Part shown: positions 1-7,507 of the stretch, in pieces
Layout: each line of letters starts with the position of its first letter
How positions within the stretch are numbered: the first letter of the stretch is position 1
Assembly: GCA_947452985.1 (NCBI GenBank)
Contig: CANGEU010000001.1
Location: 1 to 64,000 of the forward strand
From: Micrococcales bacterium
GTDB lineage: Bacteria > Actinomycetota > Actinomycetes > Actinomycetales > Microbacteriaceae
DNA length: 64,000 nucleotides
Direction of reading: 5' to 3'
The notes under the pieces: generated by a model
The model's input: only the letters and a program-made list of their open reading frames with translations
Told to the model about the DNA's origin: nothing
The model's database searches: none
Translations under genes and position numbers: made by a program

Positions 1-80
1 GTGAAGAACAGTTCGAAACTGCTCTTGGTGGCTGGGTCTCGCTCAATTCCTGCCTTGAAGTCTTCGAGGAAGTGAGCCAC
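1..80 (-). CDS. cysE: Serine O-acetyltransferase, N-terminal fragment
   Basis: Partial gene running off the left edge. From a GTG at 80 the minus strand reads VAHFLEDFKAGIERDPATKS and continues to the edge, resembling the N-terminal helical region of CysE (an acidic-aromatic start, then RDPA). CysE acetylates serine for cysteine synthesis and partners with CysK, which lies immediately upstream on the same strand. An AAGGA ribosome binding site 6 nt before the GTG overlaps the cysK stop codon, so translation is probably coupled. Only about 26 codons are visible, so the identification rests on this short match and on context. Confidence 0.7.
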   Translation of the reverse strand, partial: MAHFLEDFKAGIERDPATKSSFELFF

Positions 81-89
81 GTGCCATCC

Positions 90-1022
90 TTAGTTCTCTT
101 CGAGTAGGTCCTTATAAAGGATAGTCGAAAGGTAACGCTCACCGAACGATGGAATGATGACCACGATCTTCTTGCCAGCAAACTCTGGGCGCTTCGAGAT
201 TTCGTTAGCTCCCCAGATTGCTGCACCGGAAGAGATGCCACCGAGGATACCTTCTTCGGCACCGAGGCGACGTGACCAGGCCACAGCGTCGTCGGCCGTT
301 GCGTCCAAGACTTCGTCGTAGACGTTGGTGTCAAGGATCTCTGGAATGAAGTTGGCGCCAATTCCCTGAATTGGGTGACCGGCTGGGCTTCCACCGTTTA
401 GCAGTGGTGATGCAGCTGGCTCAACGGCGAAAATCTTGATGTCTGGGTTTAGGGCCTTTAGGGTCTGGCCAACACCGGTGATGGTACCGCCGGTGCCGAC
501 GCCTGCAACAACCGCTGCAACTTCACCGTTGGTGTCTTTCCAAATTTCCTGGGCGGTGGTGTTGCGGTGAATCTCTGGGTTGGCTGGGTTAGCGAACTGG
601 CGAACGGCTAGGGCGCCTTCGGTGGCTGCGATTTCCTCAGCCTTGGCAACTGCACCCTTCATGCCTTCGGCGGCTGGGGTGAGAACTAGGGTTGCGCCGT
701 AAGCGCGAAGCAGGGTGCGGCGCTCGCGGCTCATGGAGTCTGGCATGGTCAGGATGACCTTGTAACCGCGGGCGGCACCGGCCATGGCTAGCGCGATACC
801 AGTGTTACCAGAGGTTGCCTCGACGATTGAACCTCCAGGCTTTAGTTCACCGGAGCGTTCTGCGGCGTCGATCATGGCGATACCGATACGGTCTTTTACG
901 GTTGCACTCGGGTTGTAGAACTCAAGCTTGGCGAGGATCTCTGCCTTACCTTCGTTGATGCGGTTGATGCGCACTAGAGGAGTGTTTCCTACTACCTGGG
1001 TGATGTTGTCGTAAATGGCCAT
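90..1022 (-). CDS. cysK: Cysteine synthase A (O-acetylserine sulfhydrylase)
   Basis: Makes cysteine from O-acetylserine and sulfide using PLP, in the cytosol. The 310-residue product has the family hallmarks in order: the PLP-lysine region [11 protein letters not shown], the substrate loop [12 protein letters not shown], the phosphate-binding GTGGTITG, and GISSGAA near the C-terminus. The ATG at 1022 is preferred over an upstream in-frame ATG because it gives the usual start MAIYDNITQ and has AAGGA upstream. It is followed by cysE. A candidate promoter TTGACT-N16-TAACGA lies at 1086-1113, overlapping the -10 of the divergent mmsA; this is a weak guess. Confidence 0.97.
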   Translation of the reverse strand: MAIYDNITQVVGNTPLVRINRINEGKAEILAKLEFYNPSATVKDRIGIAMIDAAERSGELKPGGSIVEATSGNTGIALAMAGAARGYKVILTMPDSMSRERRTLLRAYGATLVLTPAAEGMKGAVAKAEEIAATEGALAVRQFANPANPEIHRNTTAQEIWKDTNGEVAAVVAGVGTGGTITGVGQTLKALNPDIKIFAVEPAASPLLNGGSPAGHPIQGIGANFIPEILDTNVYDEVLDATADDAVAWSRRLGAEEGILGGISSGAAIWGANEISKRPEFAGKKIVVIIPSFGERYLSTILYKDLLEEN

Positions 1023-1104
1023 GGTCGTCCTTGTCTTTGAAAGAATCTGGTTTAACACTAGGACTTTTGAGGTTTTGGTTTCACTTCGTTACAAATTGTT
1101 TCGC

Positions 1105-1110
1105 TAGAGT
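1105..1110 (+). promoter_or_regulatory. -10 element (TAGAGT) of mmsA, leaderless
   Basis: TAGAGT lies 7 nt before the mmsA ATG at 1118 and no Shine-Dalgarno sequence fits between them, so transcription probably begins at or next to the start codon. Confidence 0.5.
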
Positions 1111-1117
1111 CAAAGGT

Positions 1118-2608
1118 ATGAATCAAACGATTGGCCACTGGATTGGCGGAGCGGAAGTTGCCGGCAAATCTGGTCGTACCTCACCAGTTTTTGACCCGGC
1201 TTTGGGCGTTGTTACCAAGGATGTTGCACTAGCCGACACCGCCGAGATTAATGCCGCAATTGCTGCGGCTGCGAAGGCTTTCCCAGAGTGGCGAGACTAC
1301 TCACAGGCTCGCAAGCAGGGCATTCTTTTCAAGTTCCGCGAGCTTCTAAATGAGCGCAAGGGCGAGCTTGCCGAGATCATTACCGCTGAGCACGGCAAGG
1401 TGCTTTCAGACGCACTTGGCGAGATTACCCGCGGCCAAGAAGTGGTTGAGTTTGCCTGCGGCATGCCTCACCTGCTCAAAGGTTTTTACACCGAAAATGC
1501 ATCAACCGGAGTAGACGTTTACTCAACCCGCCAGGCTCTCGGCGTCGTTGGAATTATCAGCCCTTTCAACTTCCCCGCCATGGTTCCAATGTGGTTCTTC
1601 CCAATCGCGATTGCGACCGGTAACACCGTGGTTTTGAAGCCTTCCGAGAAAGACCCTACGGCGGCGCTGTGGCTGGCGAAGCTTTGGAAGGAAGCAGGGC
1701 TTCCAGATGGCGTTTTCAACGTTCTACAGGGCGACAAACTGGCTGTTGACGGCCTTTTGGAGCACCCAGACGTTCAGGCAATCTCGTTTGTGGGTTCAAC
1801 GCCGATTGCGAAGTATGTTTACGAGCAGGGAGCCAAGCATGGCAAGCGCGTTCAGGCTCTCGGTGGCGCTAAGAATCACATGCTCGTGCTGCCAGATGCC
1901 GACCTAGACCTAGTTGCCGACTCTGCTATCAACGCTGGCTTTGGCTCGGCGGGTGAACGCTGCATGGCAATCTCCGTGGTCGTTGCGGTTGAACCGGTTG
2001 CCGACCCTCTGATCGAAAAGATCGTTGAGCGCATGAACAAGCTCACGGTTGGCGATGGTCGTCGCAACTGCGACATGGGTCCACTGGTCACGCGAGAACA
2101 CCGCGACAAGGTTGCCTCATACATTGAGATTGCTAACCAGGACGGCGCGAAGGTGGTCGTTGATGGTCGTGGAATTAATGTGGACGGCGATGCAAACGGA
2201 TTCTGGCTCGGCCCAACTCTGATTGACAACGTGCTGACGTCGTCGAAGGTTTACACCGAAGAGATCTTTGGCCCAGTGCTTTCGATTGTTCGCGTGAAGT
2301 CTTACGACGAGGGTGTTGAGCTAATCAACAACGGCGCATTCGGAAACGGAACCGCAATTTTCACCAACGACGGTGGGGCAGCACGACGCTTCCAGAACGA
2401 GATTCAGGTTGGCATGATCGGCATCAATGTGCCAATCCCTGTTCCGGTGGCCTACTACTCATTCGGTGGTTGGAAGAACTCGGCGTTCGGCGACACCAAG
2501 GCGCACGGCGTTGAGGGAGTTCACTTCTACACTCGCGGTAAGGCAATTACCAGTCGCTGGTTAGACCCAAGCCACGGTGGTATCAACCTGGGCTTCCCGC
2601 AGAACTAA
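1118..2608 (+). CDS. mmsA: Methylmalonate-semialdehyde dehydrogenase (CoA-acylating)
   Basis: Aldehyde dehydrogenase superfamily enzyme of about 496 residues, the usual length for MmsA. The family converts methylmalonate or malonate semialdehyde to propionyl- or acetyl-CoA with NAD+ and CoA, in valine or inositol catabolism. Visible features are ISPFNFPAMVPMWFFP at the cofactor site, VGSTPIAKYVYEQGAKHGKR, the catalytic cysteine in FGSAGERCMAIS, and the C-terminal SFGGWKNSAFGD. The start at 1118 gives MNQTIGHWIGG, typical of the family, and follows a -10 box directly. No other valine or inositol genes are nearby, so the physiological substrate is uncertain. Its stop interlocks with hisN by 4 bp. 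Confidence 0.92.
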   Translation: MNQTIGHWIGGAEVAGKSGRTSPVFDPALGVVTKDVALADTAEINAAIAAAAKAFPEWRDYSQARKQGILFKFRELLNERKGELAEIITAEHGKVLSDALGEITRGQEVVEFACGMPHLLKGFYTENASTGVDVYSTRQALGVVGIISPFNFPAMVPMWFFPIAIATGNTVVLKPSEKDPTAALWLAKLWKEAGLPDGVFNVLQGDKLAVDGLLEHPDVQAISFVGSTPIAKYVYEQGAKHGKRVQALGGAKNHMLVLPDADLDLVADSAINAGFGSAGERCMAISVVVAVEPVADPLIEKIVERMNKLTVGDGRRNCDMGPLVTREHRDKVASYIEIANQDGAKVVVDGRGINVDGDANGFWLGPTLIDNVLTSSKVYTEEIFGPVLSIVRVKSYDEGVELINNGAFGNGTAIFTNDGGAARRFQNEIQVGMIGINVPIPVPVAYYSFGGWKNSAFGDTKAHGVEGVHFYTRGKAITSRWLDPSHGGINLGFPQN

Positions 2609-3378
2609 GAAAGTTCGCGAAGCAGAGTTTCGTGTAATTTGCCGTTAGTCGCCAGCACGCTGGTGGCTGCTTCGGTGAGTTCGCCATCGATGGCGCTGAA
2701 GGTTCCGCCGGCCTGTTCTACGATCGGAACCAGCGCGGCAATGTCGTAAAGCTTGAGGTCGTGTTCGGCAACGATGTCGAGTGAGCCTTCTGCTAAAAGC
2801 ATGTAGCTGTAGAAGTCGCCGTAGGCGCGAGTGCGCCAAACCTTGCGGCTGAGGTTAATCAGGCGATCCAGGTAGCCGTAGGAATCCCAAAGTTGCAGGT
2901 TGTTGTAACTCAAGGATGCGTTCTCAAGATCGGCAATTGCGCTTACTTTTAGGTCGCGAATCGATCCGTCGATGTCTGAAGTCTTGGCGATACCAGGCGC
3001 TGCCCACCAGCGGCGTCCGAGCGCAGGGGAGGAAACTACCGAGACCACCGCTTTGCCGTCGATGGAAAGCGCAATCAGAGTTGCCCAAACTGGAACGCCG
3101 CGCATGTAGTTGGCGGTGCCATCGATTGGGTCGATGATCCATTTGCGTGAGGCAGAACCCGAGTTGCCGAACTCTTCGCCAACGATGCCGTCTTCGGGGC
3201 GCTTGGCTGCAAGAACTTCCTTGATGGCAAGTTCAACCGCGCGGTCGGCGTCGGTTACCGGGCTGCGGTCTGGCTTGGTTTCAACATGAAGGTCTAGGGC
3301 GCGAAATCTTGCCAGCGAAATGGCGTCGGCAACTTCCGCTAGTTCGAGCGCCAGCGCGAGGTCTTCTTGATAGTTCAT
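2605..3378 (-). CDS. hisN: Histidinol-phosphatase, inositol-monophosphatase family
   Basis: Metal-dependent phosphatase of 257 residues. It has the inositol monophosphatase signature: GEE near residue 67, the metal site DPIDGTANY, and a C-terminal YDIAALVPIVEQAGG that replaces the common WD.AA with YD. The closest functional type is the actinobacterial HisN that removes phosphate from histidinol phosphate in histidine synthesis; a general inositol monophosphatase is the alternative. It is the last gene of the aroA-rsgA-hisN operon, starting 2 nt after the rsgA stop. Confidence 0.8.
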   Translation of the reverse strand: MNYQEDLALALELAEVADAISLARFRALDLHVETKPDRSPVTDADRAVELAIKEVLAAKRPEDGIVGEEFGNSGSASRKWIIDPIDGTANYMRGVPVWATLIALSIDGKAVVSVVSSPALGRRWWAAPGIAKTSDIDGSIRDLKVSAIADLENASLSYNNLQLWDSYGYLDRLINLSRKVWRTRAYGDFYSYMLLAEGSLDIVAEHDLKLYDIAALVPIVEQAGGTFSAIDGELTEAATSVLATNGKLHETLLRELS

Positions 3379-3380
3379 GT

Positions 3381-4388
3381 TTAACCTGCCAGTGAGGAGA
3401 TAAGGCGGCGAAGTGAGTCAACGCGGCCGGCGTTTAGTTTGCCTGCGGTTACGGCTTCGTCGAGGTCGCAGTCTGGTGCTCCGGCTTCGTGGCTGCAGTC
3501 GCGTGGACAATTCTTGGCAACTTCCCAAAGGTCGGAAAAGCTTTTGACCAGGTTGTCTGGGTCGATGTGACCGAGGCCGAAGGAGCGAACGCCAGGGGTG
3601 TCGATGATCCAGCCGTTACCTAGGTCGATTGCTCTTGCCGAAGACGACGTGTGACGACCGCGGCCGGTGACTTCATTCACCACACCAACCGCGCGATCGG
3701 CCTGCGGCGAAAGCTCATTTACCAGCGTCGACTTACCAACGCCGGAGTGCCCAACCGTGACCGTGACATGACCGGCTAGCAGCGCTCGCAATTCGTCGAG
3801 TTTTGGGGAATCCGAACGGGTTTGAATTACCGGAATGTCGAGCGAATCAAAGTTCGCGAGGAACTCGGCCGGGTCTTGGAGGTCGGTTTTTGTAATTACC
3901 AAAATCGGGGAGAGGCCGGCGTCGTAGGCGGCAGCCAGGTAGCGGTCAACTAATCGCGTGCGAGGTTCTGGATTCGCGGCGGCAATCACAATCGCCATCT
4001 GGTCGGCGTTGGCAACAATCACGCGCTCGACCACATCGGTGTCATCGGCGCTTCGACGGAGCAAGCTGGTGCGCTCTTCAACCCGAACGATTCGAGCCAG
4101 CGCGCCAACGGTTTCCGAGGTGTCTCCGCTGAGGGCCACGCGGTCGCCAACGACGGCTCCAGCCTTGCGAATCTCTTTACCCATGGTTGCCATAACAATG
4201 CGGTTTTCGCCCTCGAGCAGCACGTGGTAGCGGCTCTTGTCTACTCCAGTAACCATGCCGATTGGAGCGTTCTTGTATTCCGGACGGTTCTTGGTGCGTG
4301 GCTTATTGCCCTTCGGGTTCGGGCGAATGCGAATGTCGCTTTCATCCAAATCGTTTTGGCCAGGTTCCGGTTCGTAGAGCCAGCTCAC
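3381..4388 (-). CDS. rsgA: Ribosome small-subunit-dependent GTPase A
   Basis: Circularly permuted GTPase that assists late 30S subunit maturation. In order: an N-terminal OB-fold with a basic tail (KGNKPRTKNRPEYKN), G4 motif TKTDL, then the P-loop GHSGVGKST and G3 DTPGVRSFGL, and a C-terminal zinc-binding region with CPRDCSH and a further Cys. The 335-residue length is normal. The start is a GTG at 4388 whose first base is shared with the aroA TAG stop (TAGTG), so translation is likely coupled. This aroA-rsgA-hisN order is common in actinobacteria. Confidence 0.96.
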   Translation of the reverse strand: MSWLYEPEPGQNDLDESDIRIRPNPKGNKPRTKNRPEYKNAPIGMVTGVDKSRYHVLLEGENRIVMATMGKEIRKAGAVVGDRVALSGDTSETVGALARIVRVEERTSLLRRSADDTDVVERVIVANADQMAIVIAAANPEPRTRLVDRYLAAAYDAGLSPILVITKTDLQDPAEFLANFDSLDIPVIQTRSDSPKLDELRALLAGHVTVTVGHSGVGKSTLVNELSPQADRAVGVVNEVTGRGRHTSSSARAIDLGNGWIIDTPGVRSFGLGHIDPDNLVKSFSDLWEVAKNCPRDCSHEAGAPDCDLDEAVTAGKLNAGRVDSLRRLISSLAG

Positions 4389-5674
4389 TAGTTAGCCTCA
4401 AGCATTTCGGCCCACATGCCAGCAAAGTTCGGCATGGTCTTCGAAGTGGTTTCGATGTTCTCAACCTCAATGCCAGGAACGCGAAGACCAATGATTGCGC
4501 CGGCGGTTGCCATGCGGTGGTCTTCGTAGGTGTGCCAAAGTTCTGCGTGAAGATTCTCACTCGGGGTGATGATCCAGCCGTCCTCGGTTTCTTCGCAGTT
4601 ACCGCCGATACGATTGATCTCGGTTGCCATGGCAGCCAAGCGGTCGGTTTCGTGGCCGCGAATGTGAGCAATTCCTGTAATTCGAGAAGGGGAGTCGGCC
4701 AGCACGGCAAGCGCAGCGATGACCTGAGCCAATTCGCCACCAACCGATAGATCGATGTCGATTCCGTGAATCACGCCGGTGCCGGTGATGGTCAGTCCGC
4801 GCTCATCTCGAATAATTTCGGCACCCATCTGCTGCAGAATGCCATCGAAGTGATTGCCAACCTGAGTTGTGGTGTTAGGCCAGCCGGGGATGGTTACCGA
4901 ACCGCCAGCCACCATGGCGGCAGCTAGGAACGGACCGGCATTGGAAAGGTCAGGCTCAATCTGCTTGAAACCGCCGGCAACCGGGCCTGGCTCAACGCGC
5001 CAAACCGAAGCTTCCGGCGAAGAAACCGTTACACCTCGCTGGCGCAAGCATTCAAGTGTCATCTCAATGTGAGGAAGTGATGGCAGGTTCTCGCCCGAAT
5101 GACGAAGGGTCAAACCATTCTTGAAGCGAGGTGCAACCAACAGCAAGCCAGAAACAAACTGCGACGACGACGATGCGTCGATGGTAAGTTCGCCACCCTC
5201 AACCGAGCCGGTACCGACCACGGTGAACGGTAGCGAGTATTCATCGGCCTCAACCTTGACTCCAAGAGCCTTCAGCGAAGAAATGGTGGTTCCCATCGGC
5301 CGCCTGCGCGCACCCTCATCGCCGTCGAAGGTAATTCGTCCTGAGCTCAAGGTTGCCAAGGGTGGCACAAAGCGCATCACGGTACCAGCCAAGCCGCAGT
5401 CGACCTCAGCATCGCCAGAAAGCAAGGCGGGAGAAACGGTTGGGGAAGTGGTGCCAAGTCCAGAAACCGAAGAGCCAAGGGATACCAGAGCATCGAGCAT
5501 CAGCGAACTGTCGCGAGAAACTAAAGCGCCGGCAAAAGTGGTGGGCTCCGAAGCGATGGCTGCCAAAACCAACTCTCGGTTGGTGAGCGACTTAGAGCCT
5601 GGCAACTCCACAGTTGCACTGAGCGCGTTTGACGCTAAAGGTGCTGCCCAGCGGGAATAAATGTGATTTGCCAT
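4388..5674 (-). CDS. aroA: 3-phosphoshikimate 1-carboxyvinyltransferase (EPSP synthase)
   Basis: Joins shikimate-3-phosphate and phosphoenolpyruvate in aromatic amino acid synthesis. The 428-residue protein shows the substrate loop LPGSKSLTNRELVLAA, the PEP-binding stretch GDAEVDCGLAGTVMRF, the arginine-rich loop GDEGARRRPM, and the C-terminal YEDHRMATAGA. A -10-like TAACTT (minus strand, 5683-5688) sits 8 nt before the ATG. The first codons overlap the SigR-type promoter of the divergent sigR gene. Confidence 0.97.
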   Translation of the reverse strand: MANHIYSRWAAPLASNALSATVELPGSKSLTNRELVLAAIASEPTTFAGALVSRDSSLMLDALVSLGSSVSGLGTTSPTVSPALLSGDAEVDCGLAGTVMRFVPPLATLSSGRITFDGDEGARRRPMGTTISSLKALGVKVEADEYSLPFTVVGTGSVEGGELTIDASSSSQFVSGLLLVAPRFKNGLTLRHSGENLPSLPHIEMTLECLRQRGVTVSSPEASVWRVEPGPVAGGFKQIEPDLSNAGPFLAAAMVAGGSVTIPGWPNTTTQVGNHFDGILQQMGAEIIRDERGLTITGTGVIHGIDIDLSVGGELAQVIAALAVLADSPSRITGIAHIRGHETDRLAAMATEINRIGGNCEETEDGWIITPSENLHAELWHTYEDHRMATAGAIIGLRVPGIEVENIETTSKTMPNFAGMWAEMLEAN

Positions 5675-5679
5675 CTGTT
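5653..5679 (+). promoter_or_regulatory. SigR-type (ECF, thiol-stress) promoter of sigR
   Basis: GGGAAT at 5653-5658 and GTT at 5677-5679 are separated by exactly 18 nt, matching the Streptomyces SigR consensus GGGAAT-N18-GTT. It points toward sigR, the gene expected to be autoregulated by its own product. The -35 part lies inside the first codons of the divergent aroA. Confidence 0.75.
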
Positions 5680-5716
5680 TCTAAGTTACCACCGTCAAAA
5701 GTGGTCTTTCCCCGTC

Positions 5717-5722
5717 TAAACT
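5717..5722 (+). promoter_or_regulatory. Proximal -10 element (TAAACT) of sigR
   Basis: TAAACT lies 8 nt before the ATG at 5731, with no Shine-Dalgarno between. It would give a short or leaderless housekeeping transcript in addition to the upstream SigR-type promoter. Confidence 0.5.
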
Positions 5723-5730
5723 CAAAGACA

Positions 5731-6378
5731 ATGACTGCAAAGACACCACAACAGGACGCGGAAGCCCTCAAGCTTCTGCAGTTCGAACAGCAAGCGATTC
5801 CTCTGATGGACAAGATGTTCCCTCAGGCCATGAAGGAAAGCAACTACAACCGCACCGACGCCGAAGATCTGCTGCAGGAAACCTTCGCAAAGGCCTATCG
5901 CTACTGGCACACCTTCGAACAGGGTACCAACATCAATGCCTGGCTAGGCAAAATCCTTCACAACACCGCAATCAACCGCGGAATGAAAGAAGCCAAACAC
6001 TCCAAAGTTGGCGATTTGGACGAAATGAAGGACTATCAGGTTGGTGAAACCGGCCGCTCGGTAACCACCCGCGCAAACCTATCGGCTGAAGCCGAAGCCA
6101 TTGCCAGACTGGCCTCAAACGACGTTCAAGACGCCGTAGACAACCTGAAACCGGAATTCCAAGCGGTAGTGCAAATGGCCATCGTTGACGGCTATTCCTA
6201 TCAAGAAATCGCAGACATCCTGGACATCAAAATTGGCACAGTAATGTCTCGACTACATCGCGGGAAGAAATACCTGCGAGAAGCGCTTTATAACTACGCA
6301 GAACAAGAAGGTTACGACGTTTCGGCAGCTGCCAAGGAAGCAGTTCTAAAGGAAACGAAGAAGGGCAAGAAAAAGTGA
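5731..6378 (+). CDS. sigR: ECF sigma factor, SigR/SigH type (thiol-oxidative stress)
   Basis: RNA polymerase sigma factor of 215 residues. Region 2 contains DAEDLLQETFAKAYRYWHTF and TNINAWLGKILHNTAINR; region 4 contains the helix-turn-helix YQEIADILDIKIGTVMSRLHRGKKYL. It overlaps the next gene, a zinc anti-sigma factor, by 4 bp (GTGA), and has an exact SigR-type promoter upstream, which together identify the SigR/RsrA thiol-disulfide switch known from Streptomyces and mycobacteria (SigH/RshA). The ATG at 5731 is chosen for its -10 box. A longer form from GTG 5701 is possible, as for the long SigR isoform of Streptomyces. The Lys-rich tail of about 25 residues is unusual. Confidence 0.93.
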   Translation: MTAKTPQQDAEALKLLQFEQQAIPLMDKMFPQAMKESNYNRTDAEDLLQETFAKAYRYWHTFEQGTNINAWLGKILHNTAINRGMKEAKHSKVGDLDEMKDYQVGETGRSVTTRANLSAEAEAIARLASNDVQDAVDNLKPEFQAVVQMAIVDGYSYQEIADILDIKIGTVMSRLHRGKKYLREALYNYAEQEGYDVSAAAKEAVLKETKKGKKK

Positions 6379-6614
6379 CTATCGAACCAATCGATTGCGA
6401 AGAATGCCAAGAGCAGGTTCACGAATACCTCCAGCGCGAGGTTAGCGAAGACCTTGCCGTTGCCATTACCGCACACATTGCCAACTGCGACCACTGCGAA
6501 GAGATTTACAACACCGAAGACCAGCTAAACCAGGTCATCAAAAACGCTTGCCAGGTCGAAACTCCAGAGCAGGTAATTGCTCGAATTCGCCAGCACATCG
6601 CTGAACTCGGTTAG
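6375..6614 (+). CDS. rsrA: Zinc-binding anti-sigma factor, RsrA type
   Basis: Small cytosolic anti-sigma factor (79 residues) of the ZAS family. The diagnostic HxxxCxxC motif is visible as HIANCDHC, with further cysteines in IDCEECQEQ near the N-terminus. In the family these residues hold zinc while bound to sigma and form a disulfide on oxidation, releasing SigR. The GTG start at 6375 overlaps the sigR stop, so the two are likely translationally coupled. Its TAG stop interlocks with the convergent hydrolase gene. Confidence 0.92.
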   Translation: MTIEPIDCEECQEQVHEYLQREVSEDLAVAITAHIANCDHCEEIYNTEDQLNQVIKNACQVETPEQVIARIRQHIAELG

Positions 6615-7483
6615 TTCAAGTACCCCAAAGCGTTCGCGATAATCGCAGCACGCTGGTTCTCACCCAAAGAAATGTGACCCTCGCCAGGCACGAAGTGAAG
6701 CTTGGCGGTAGGGATGTTCTTCTCTAGCCAATAACCGTGTGCGTGAGGAACCATGAAGTCATCGTTTCCCTGCCAAAGTTCAACCGGCTTGGTGATCGAT
6801 GCCAGGTCGAAGCCCCAAGGCTCAACAAACGCTAGGTCGTCGTCCATCCAACCGTAGTAGCCGGTTTCCATGGCTTGACGCATGGCTTTAGCGGTTCCCT
6901 CGGCAGCACCATCGTTTAGCGCCTTCTTGTCGGCGTCGCCGATGAGTCCGCCGAATGCTTCAATGACGTCGTCGCCGGAAACAGTACCCAGACCACCGGA
7001 ATTGCGTTGCATCCAGTCTTCGATGGCTTCAGGGCCTTTCATGGCTTCGCCAAATTCGTCGTGGTTCTCTTCGCCCATGCCTTCTAGGAAGTCGAGGTCG
7101 CTGGCACCGAAAGGGCCAACGCCAGCGATGCTGATGGCAGCAACGTTCTGGAACAGGGTGGTGTCGGCTAGACAGTGAGGGCCACCGCCAGACCAACCAA
7201 TGGAAACACACATTGAAATGCCTAAGTGCTTCAAGATCTCTTCGATGTCTGCAGAATTGTCGATAACGGTTCGACCCTCGTGACGATCGCTTTGACCATA
7301 GCCAGGACGCGAGTAGGAGAAGGCGAAGCCGCCCTGCTTCTCAACCTCGGTTAGCCAAGCTTCCCAAGTGGTTGTGCCACCAGGCGTGCCGTGGTGAAAG
7401 ACCACTGCCTCAGCCTTAGGTGTTCCGGCTACAAGTAGTTCAACTTTGCGGCCATCGGCCAGCGTGAAAAATGTTTGCTCCAT
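6611..7483 (-). CDS. Alpha/beta hydrolase
   Basis: Cytosolic alpha/beta-fold hydrolase of 290 residues; substrate not predictable. Visible elements are the oxyanion-hole HGTPGG, the nucleophile elbow GWSGGG, a cap region with acidic insertions (about residues 130-215), the acid region WQGNDDFMVP and the catalytic histidine in PGEGHISL. It lies 24 bp downstream of the giant repeat gene on the same strand but has its own TTTACT -10 at 7490-7495, 6 nt before the ATG, so it may be transcribed separately and leaderless. Confidence 0.85.
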   Translation of the reverse strand: MEQTFFTLADGRKVELLVAGTPKAEAVVFHHGTPGGTTTWEAWLTEVEKQGGFAFSYSRPGYGQSDRHEGRTVIDNSADIEEILKHLGISMCVSIGWSGGGPHCLADTTLFQNVAAISIAGVGPFGASDLDFLEGMGEENHDEFGEAMKGPEAIEDWMQRNSGGLGTVSGDDVIEAFGGLIGDADKKALNDGAAEGTAKAMRQAMETGYYGWMDDDLAFVEPWGFDLASITKPVELWQGNDDFMVPHAHGYWLEKNIPTAKLHFVPGEGHISLGENQRAAIIANALGYLN

Positions 7484-7489
7484 AAAGCA

Positions 7490-7495
7490 AGTAAA
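7490..7495 (-). promoter_or_regulatory. -10 element (TTTACT) of the alpha/beta hydrolase
   Basis: TTTACT on the minus strand, 6 nt before the ATG at 7483, inside the 24-bp gap after the giant gene. No Shine-Dalgarno is present. Confidence 0.4.
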
Positions 7496-7507
7496 CCAGC
7501 CAAATGG

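Noticed and set aside
3-107. Plus-strand open frame running in from the left edge
   Set aside because: The minus strand gives a CysE-like N-terminus with a proper ribosome site directly after cysK, which explains the region better.
5121-5660. 179-codon plus-strand frame inside aroA
   Set aside because: Antisense to a well-conserved gene, with composition expected from the opposite strand and no supporting signals.
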